From Cloacimonetes bacterium UBA6081 (GTDB taxonomy: Bacteria > Cloacimonadota > Cloacimonadia > Cloacimonadales > Cloacimonadaceae): DNA of 28,428 nucleotides. The translations under genes and the position numbers were made by a program. A model generated the notes under the pieces. The model did no database searches and was not told the DNA's origin. It saw only the letters and a program-made list of their open reading frames with translations. This document shows positions 24,410 through 28,428 of this stretch, piece after piece. The stretch covers positions 1 through 28,428 of the forward strand of contig DIXL01000062.1 in assembly GCA_002428685.1 (NCBI GenBank), in the 5' to 3' direction. The stretch's first letter is position 1, and the number at the start of each line of letters is the position of its first letter.

Positions 24410-25306
24410 ATGGATATGAAGACTTTCGGTTACCTGTATTACAAAGCCCGTGGCTACGGTCAGTTAGAGATTATCAAAGAAGCCGAGATTAGCGAAGAGG
24501 AATATGAATTCTTCGAAAAGAACCTTGGTGATGTGTTAGCTGAAATAGAAAGTGTGCGTCCCCAAGCCGAAAACGCCGGCGCAGATTTTGTGCGTCTTAC
24601 CCGCTACATTTACGAACGGGAAAGCGATCAAGCCTTAGGGGTGCCACGCCCGGATGCTGTAAAAGTAAAACCCGGAGAAATAGTATCCTTACCGGCGATT
24701 GGCAAAATAACCATGCCGGAAATAACTCTTCACAAAGCTATGGAGCAACGGCGTAGTTTGCGGGAATATAGCGATAAACCATTAACGCAGGATGAGCTTT
24801 CCTTTATACTATGGGCGTCATCCTGGGCACGGGATTTTAGAAGCAATGAACGTATGGAAATCACCTTGCGCAATGTTCCTTCCGCGGGGGCAAGGCACCC
24901 TCTGGAAACCTATTTGGATATCCGCAGAGTGGAAGGCATTAAACCGGGATTATACTACTATCACCCTATTAAGCACTGTCTGGTGCTGTTAGATAACTCT
25001 CCCGAGAAAGCAGACCAAATTTTTGAGGGATGCATGCGCCAGGGGATGGTGGCAGGGGCAGCAGTGAACATTATTCTAAGTGCTGTTCCTTATCGAACAG
25101 TGTGGCGTTATGGTCAAAGGGGGTACCGATATCTTTATTTGGACGCCGGCCATGTTGGACAAAATATCCATCTGGCTGCAGAAGCTGTAGATGCGGGTGC
25201 ATGCATGATTGGTGCCTATTTGGATGAAGCTATGGATGATGCTTTGAACCTGAACGCAGCAGAAGAATTCGTGATTTACATAGCCAGTATTGGTAAAAAA
25301 AGTTGA
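24410..25306 (+). CDS. SagB-type FMN nitroreductase
   Basis: The 298-aa protein has an N-terminal region of about 100 residues of unknown role. A nitroreductase fold follows (about 108-298). FMN-binding features visible are RRSLREYS (114-121), PSAGARHPLETYL (157-169) and the RYGQRGYRYLYLDAGHVGQN segment (about 232-251), typical of SagB-like oxidoreductases. Members include thiazole/oxazole dehydrogenases of peptide natural products, but most, like this one, sit without the cyclodehydratase partner and have unknown substrates. The ATG at 24410 follows AGGAGGAAAC. It is 30 nt from the ferredoxin-like gene, so the two are likely co-transcribed. No precursor peptide or YcaO gene is seen here. Confidence 0.87.
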   Translation: MDMKTFGYLYYKARGYGQLEIIKEAEISEEEYEFFEKNLGDVLAEIESVRPQAENAGADFVRLTRYIYERESDQALGVPRPDAVKVKPGEIVSLPAIGKITMPEITLHKAMEQRRSLREYSDKPLTQDELSFILWASSWARDFRSNERMEITLRNVPSAGARHPLETYLDIRRVEGIKPGLYYYHPIKHCLVLLDNSPEKADQIFEGCMRQGMVAGAAVNIILSAVPYRTVWRYGQRGYRYLYLDAGHVGQNIHLAAEAVDAGACMIGAYLDEAMDDALNLNAAEEFVIYIASIGKKS

Positions 25307-25331
25307 CAGATTTGTAACTCTTAAATATCTA
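25303..25331 (+). promoter_or_regulatory. Promoter candidate for the outer-membrane protein gene
   Basis: A perfect TTGACA (25303-25308) overlaps the nitroreductase stop codon and is followed 17 nt later by TATCTA (25326-25331). Transcription would start near 25338, giving a leader of about 55 nt to the ATG at 25394. Confidence 0.5.
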
Positions 25332-25332
25332 T

Positions 25333-25359
25333 GCAAATAGCCCGTTTGGGCAGCTTTGC
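25333..25359 (+). other. Small hairpin at the predicted 5' end of the outer-membrane protein mRNA
   Basis: GCAAA/TTTGC (25333-25337/25355-25359) encloses GCCC/GGGC (25340-25343/25348-25351) around a GTTT loop. It lies at the predicted transcription start, so it could be a 5' stabilising stem. It could equally be a weak terminator of the upstream operon. The evidence is structure only. Confidence 0.35.
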
Positions 25360-25393
25360 CTTGCGGGTAAAATAAAGCACAGAGAGGATCAGT

Positions 25394-26602
25394 ATGAACC
25401 GCAAAACCATGCTCCTGGTATTCGCACTTCTTGCCCTTATGGCAGGAAGCCTTCTCGCCACAGATAGTAGAATGGCCGCCTTGGGTTATCCCTTTGGGTA
25501 TATTCGGGACGATTCTGATATCAGTTCATTCCCTGGCGCAGTTAACCGCTATAAAAACAGTATGTTTGGTGAATTGTCCTCCCCTGGTTCCAGTAGTAAC
25601 TGGACTTTGGGAGTAAACCTTCCTGTCCGCAGTTTTGTTGGGGGTGTTTATTTAAACAAACCCACCGGCACTTACATTGATTCCTATTTTTCTCCCTCTG
25701 GAGTAAACTTCTACAACGCAGGAGATTTGGACATCAGTCGCAAGATTCAATTCTACCTTGGGATGAAGGATGCCTTCGGCTTTGGCTTTGGCATGGCCAT
25801 GGATAACAAAAAGAACGACTTAGCAGATAATCCGAACCAATATTCAGAAGCCTCTGCCATGTATCTTGATTTTAGCGGTGGCATGAGCACAGACATTATG
25901 GACTTTGGTGCAAAATTCAATATTGCCAACGCTTCTGTGGAAAACGACTTCAACGATTATGGAAATGATTACAGCGAGTTTGGACTTCAGGCTTCCGGAC
26001 GCTTTTACCTGATGGATGATAGCGATTTGGCTATTATGGCTCTCGGTGATTTTGCGCTTGAAAGCATTAAAGCCGAAGAAAAAACCACTCCTGCCCCTGC
26101 TACTACCTGGACTGAAAAAGAAAACACCTTAATGGTCGATCTGGGTGCCGGAGTAAACTACAAAATGGGAGATAAACACACCATTATCTTTGGTGTAAAA
26201 CCCTTCCGCCTGGCTAACATAAACTGGAAAACTACTGTATCATCCAGTTCTGGCGAAGAAGGCGAAAAATATTCCTATCTCTATGTCCCGGAATATAATC
26301 TGGCACTGGAATCGCAGGTTTTCCCCTGGTTAATAGGTAGAGTTGGGGCACGTCAAAACTATGTGTTCTACTCCAGAACCTATGACCCTACTGGAAACTG
26401 GGATAATAACAGTGACCATCAGATTGATGAAGATTCGTACTATTTTTCCAGTTTCGTGATGAATGTTGGTCTTGGCTTCAAGTTCGGTAAGTTCGGTATC
26501 GACGCCGTTCTTTCCAATAACTTCCTGCATGATGGACCATACTTCATTGGAGGAATCTCCAATGGCCTGGCCACTCAGGTATCGGTAAAATATAATCACT
26601 AA
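25394..26602 (+). CDS. Putative outer-membrane beta-barrel protein
   Basis: The 402-aa product has a clear signal peptide (residues 1-22, ending SLLA). Many alternating aromatic/hydrophobic strands follow (e.g. FGFGFGMAMD, IQFYLGMKDAF, FGLQASGRFYL, VGLGFKFGKFGID). It ends in SVKYNH, consistent with a barrel strand but without a classical terminal Phe. The pattern resembles PorV-like or transport barrels seen in Bacteroidota-type diderms, but I do not recognise a named family. A strong GAGAGGAT precedes ATG 25394. It has its own promoter candidate and is followed by a terminator hairpin, so it is probably a single-gene unit. Function (porin, receptor or secretion component) is unknown. Confidence 0.7.
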   Translation: MNRKTMLLVFALLALMAGSLLATDSRMAALGYPFGYIRDDSDISSFPGAVNRYKNSMFGELSSPGSSSNWTLGVNLPVRSFVGGVYLNKPTGTYIDSYFSPSGVNFYNAGDLDISRKIQFYLGMKDAFGFGFGMAMDNKKNDLADNPNQYSEASAMYLDFSGGMSTDIMDFGAKFNIANASVENDFNDYGNDYSEFGLQASGRFYLMDDSDLAIMALGDFALESIKAEEKTTPAPATTWTEKENTLMVDLGAGVNYKMGDKHTIIFGVKPFRLANINWKTTVSSSSGEEGEKYSYLYVPEYNLALESQVFPWLIGRVGARQNYVFYSRTYDPTGNWDNNSDHQIDEDSYYFSSFVMNVGLGFKFGKFGIDAVLSNNFLHDGPYFIGGISNGLATQVSVKYNH

Positions 26603-26609
26603 GTTATCC

Positions 26610-26643
26610 AAGGGGTGCGGAAGGGTTCTGCACCCCTTAATTT
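26610..26643 (+). terminator. Rho-independent terminator after the outer-membrane protein gene
   Basis: AAGGGGTGC (26610-26618) pairs perfectly with GCACCCCTT (26630-26638) over 9 bp with an 11-nt loop. It is followed by AATTTGT, a short T-rich tail. It lies 8 nt after the stop of the barrel gene, an expected site. Confidence 0.8.
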
Positions 26644-26696
26644 GTCTGGAAAGCCTCAGTTGTCTTATGGTCAATATTCGGATATTTGGTTACTAA

Positions 26697-27722
26697 ATGA
26701 TTTTAAACAAGATAAATCTCCTAAGTTTATGCTGCTTAGTTACCATGAGTGCTGTGTCCGCAACTCCGATGGATGATTTCAGGATTCTGCTAAAGCAGGC
26801 ATCAGATTCCGAAGCAATAAACAGCGTCATGACAGAATATGCCTCCAAGCTTGATACTGAGGAGGAGATACGTGAACTGCAGGACATCTGGCTGGAGTTT
26901 GACAAAGTAAGCTGTCAAGAGAACTTTCAAAAGCAATTTGAGCACGATCCCAACTCTGCCAAGCTCTGGTATCTGGCACTTCGGGCCCAAGACGACGCAG
27001 ATAAAGTGCTGAAAGAATCAATCAAACTTTGCAATGCCCATCCGGATTATTATTGGGGCTATAGACTGTTTATCTCCAGTTTCATGGCTTGGATGCTGGA
27101 GGCTGGGCTTGAAGAAAAAAACTCTCTGCAAGATGTTGACTTAGAGCTAAAGACTTTAGACAAAGGTAATAAACTCTTTCCAGACGACGATTATTTTAGC
27201 ATCATCCAGTTTCACCGATATCGCATAACTGGAGACTATTCCAAAGCAGAAACATTTTTAGGTAAAATCAGAAATCTTAGCCTGCTAAAACCTCACTGGC
27301 TTTACGTCCGTTACTTTTTGATAGTATCACAAAACATCGCTACTTACGAAAGTCTGATGCCAAAGCTGCTATTGCTGCAAAGAGAAGATACATCTTACAC
27401 GCAGCAGGATAGTTTGTTTGACTATGCCCAGGGTTATGTAACAATTCTGGAGCAAACCAAGAGCTGGAAAAAGCTGGAATCATATTTTGCCACAAATCCC
27501 ATATTGCTGGATAATTGGGCATTCTTTGACCATTATGCCTCAATGCTTGCCGCAACATCCAGATGGGATGAACTGCTTCAACAGCTTTCTCTCAGCGTTG
27601 ACAAAGGCGTAACCGACAAAGAAAGACTGCAGGAATACGGCATAAAGTGGCAATTGGATAAACGAGCTGAATGGCCTGCTCTGGTAAAAAAAGCTGAAAG
27701 CCAGGTCAAAAAACAAAGATAG
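26697..27722 (+). CDS. Secreted helical-repeat (TPR-like) protein of unknown function
   Basis: The 341-aa protein has a signal peptide (about 1-23, KINLLSLCCLVTMSAVSA). A long helical region follows, with TPR/HAT-like spacing of aromatic and small residues (e.g. DPNSAKLWYLALRAQ, LCNAHPDYYWGYRLF, HWLYVRYFLIVS, WAFFDHYASMLAATSRWDELL). I do not recognise a named family. A periplasmic scaffold or protein-interaction role is inferred from the fold only. No good ribosome-binding site precedes ATG 26697. The gene sits 4 nt before the next, so the two may be co-transcribed. Confidence 0.68.
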   Translation: MILNKINLLSLCCLVTMSAVSATPMDDFRILLKQASDSEAINSVMTEYASKLDTEEEIRELQDIWLEFDKVSCQENFQKQFEHDPNSAKLWYLALRAQDDADKVLKESIKLCNAHPDYYWGYRLFISSFMAWMLEAGLEEKNSLQDVDLELKTLDKGNKLFPDDDYFSIIQFHRYRITGDYSKAETFLGKIRNLSLLKPHWLYVRYFLIVSQNIATYESLMPKLLLLQREDTSYTQQDSLFDYAQGYVTILEQTKSWKKLESYFATNPILLDNWAFFDHYASMLAATSRWDELLQQLSLSVDKGVTDKERLQEYGIKWQLDKRAEWPALVKKAESQVKKQR

Positions 27723-27726
27723 AGTT

Positions 27727-28380
27727 GTGATGATCAGTAATCCCTTAAGAAATCTCCTAACTGAAAATGAACAAAAGATTTTGCTCTTTTTAGGAGCAGT
27801 GATTCTGCTTGGCTGCACGCTTGATTACCTTGGTTGGACACCTCTTGCAGCGACTGGAGTTGATCCGGATAGTTTGCGGCAAGCTGTGAAAACAGATGTC
27901 CCCTTGCAACTTGATATCCGCATTGCCACAAAAGAGGAGCTGGTTACATTACCCGGAATTGGTGAAAAACGCGCGTCAGATATTATTTCATATCGCACGG
28001 CAAATGGTTTTTCTTCAGTGAATCAAATCCTGAATGTAAAAGGGATTGGAGCAAAAACCTATGCCAAGCTCCTGCCCAGTTTGCTGGCCTTTGGCGATAC
28101 CATTAATCTTGAAATGGATAGTGCTGTCCCGGCAAAAGCACACAATAAGGAAAAAAACAACTCTACTTCTATAAACGAACTTACCACTCCTGTGAATTTA
28201 AACACCGCAAGCCTAACTGAGCTGTGCACTCTGCTCGGAATTGGCGAAGTAAAAGCCCAGGCCATTATCGACTGGCGGACAGAAAACGGCGATTTTACCA
28301 CCATCGAAGACATCATGAAAGTAAAGGGTATTGGCCAAAAAACACTGGAGAAAAACCGGTCGCGATTGACTGTTAAGTAA
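27727..28380 (+). CDS. Membrane-anchored ComEA-like protein with two helix-hairpin-helix modules
   Basis: The 217-aa product has an N-terminal transmembrane segment (about 17-31, KILLFLGAVILLGC). Two ComEA-type double HhH modules follow, at about 64-119 (LPGIGEKRA and KGIGAKT) and about 157-216 (LGIGEVKA and KGIGQKT). They are joined by a polar linker (about 130-155). ComEA proteins bind double-stranded DNA non-specifically at the cell surface during transformation; most have one module. It starts at GTG 27727 or ATG 27730, with no strong ribosome-binding site. No comEC is in the window. DNA uptake is a reasonable guess, but HhH proteins also act in repair. Confidence 0.82.
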   Translation: MMISNPLRNLLTENEQKILLFLGAVILLGCTLDYLGWTPLAATGVDPDSLRQAVKTDVPLQLDIRIATKEELVTLPGIGEKRASDIISYRTANGFSSVNQILNVKGIGAKTYAKLLPSLLAFGDTINLEMDSAVPAKAHNKEKNNSTSINELTTPVNLNTASLTELCTLLGIGEVKAQAIIDWRTENGDFTTIEDIMKVKGIGQKTLEKNRSRLTVK

Positions 28381-28428
28381 GTTTAACCTAGTGTCATGCC
28401 CAGCATAGGGAAGCTGATCTCCCGATCG

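Noticed and set aside
28381..28428. Possible repeat fragment at the right edge
   Set aside because: Only 48 bases are visible, with no pairing or motif strong enough to call.

Overview
The window most resembles a diderm (Gram-negative-type) bacterium of the Candidatus Cloacimonadota / Fibrobacterota-Chlorobiota-Bacteroidota neighbourhood. This is inferred from three things: a very large secreted modular protein ending in a FlgD-like/type IX-type sorting domain (NFPNPFNPET motif), outer-membrane biogenesis genes (LptE-type lipoprotein, LolA), and an E. coli-like rpmF-plsX-fabHDG-acpP-fabF order. No rRNA or tRNA is present to settle taxonomy. Gene density is high, and many starts overlap the preceding stop.

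Layout. 1-105: 3' end (domains V and VI) of a group II intron running in from the left. 248-1663: an MFS permease. 1699-3590 (minus): a compact restriction-modification cassette, with a Dam-family adenine methyltransferase, a PD-(D/E)XK-like nuclease candidate and a possible 48-aa leader ORF; the start of the nuclease gene looks frame-disturbed. 3629-10223: a fatty-acid synthesis operon (rpmF, plsX, fabH, fabD, fabG, acpP, fabF) followed by rnc. Two strong hairpins lie between acpP and fabF. 10224-10801: a repeat-rich non-coding island with a 9-bp x8 tandem array, a perfect 28-bp inverted repeat pair of REP/MITE type, a 69-nt near-palindrome and an intrinsic terminator.

10802-15934 (minus): a 1710-aa secreted multidomain protein with several internal duplications. 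15935-16379: its upstream intergenic region. 16380-17503 (minus): an HTH-PTS EIIA fusion gene overlapping purE by 4 nt. 17599-24379 (plus): a tightly packed run of lptE, an rluB-type pseudouridine synthase, a YchF-type GTPase, ftsK, lolA, a GDP-mannose pyrophosphorylase and an exported 2x[4Fe-4S] ferredoxin-like protein. A SagB-type nitroreductase follows after 30 nt. 25394-28380: an outer-membrane barrel candidate, a secreted helical-repeat protein and a membrane-anchored double-HhH ComEA-like protein.

Working together: the fab block supplies acyl chains (PlsX and FabH for initiation, FabD for malonyl-ACP, FabG for reduction, FabF for elongation; fabZ and an enoyl reductase are not here). 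The lpt/lol/GMP genes serve envelope assembly and glycan precursors. The most unusual items are the repeat island between rnc and the giant adhesin, the HTH-EIIA fusion, the exported ferredoxin beside a nitroreductase, and the RM cassette with a possible N-terminal frameshift. I found no CRISPR array and no clear previously undescribed defence system.
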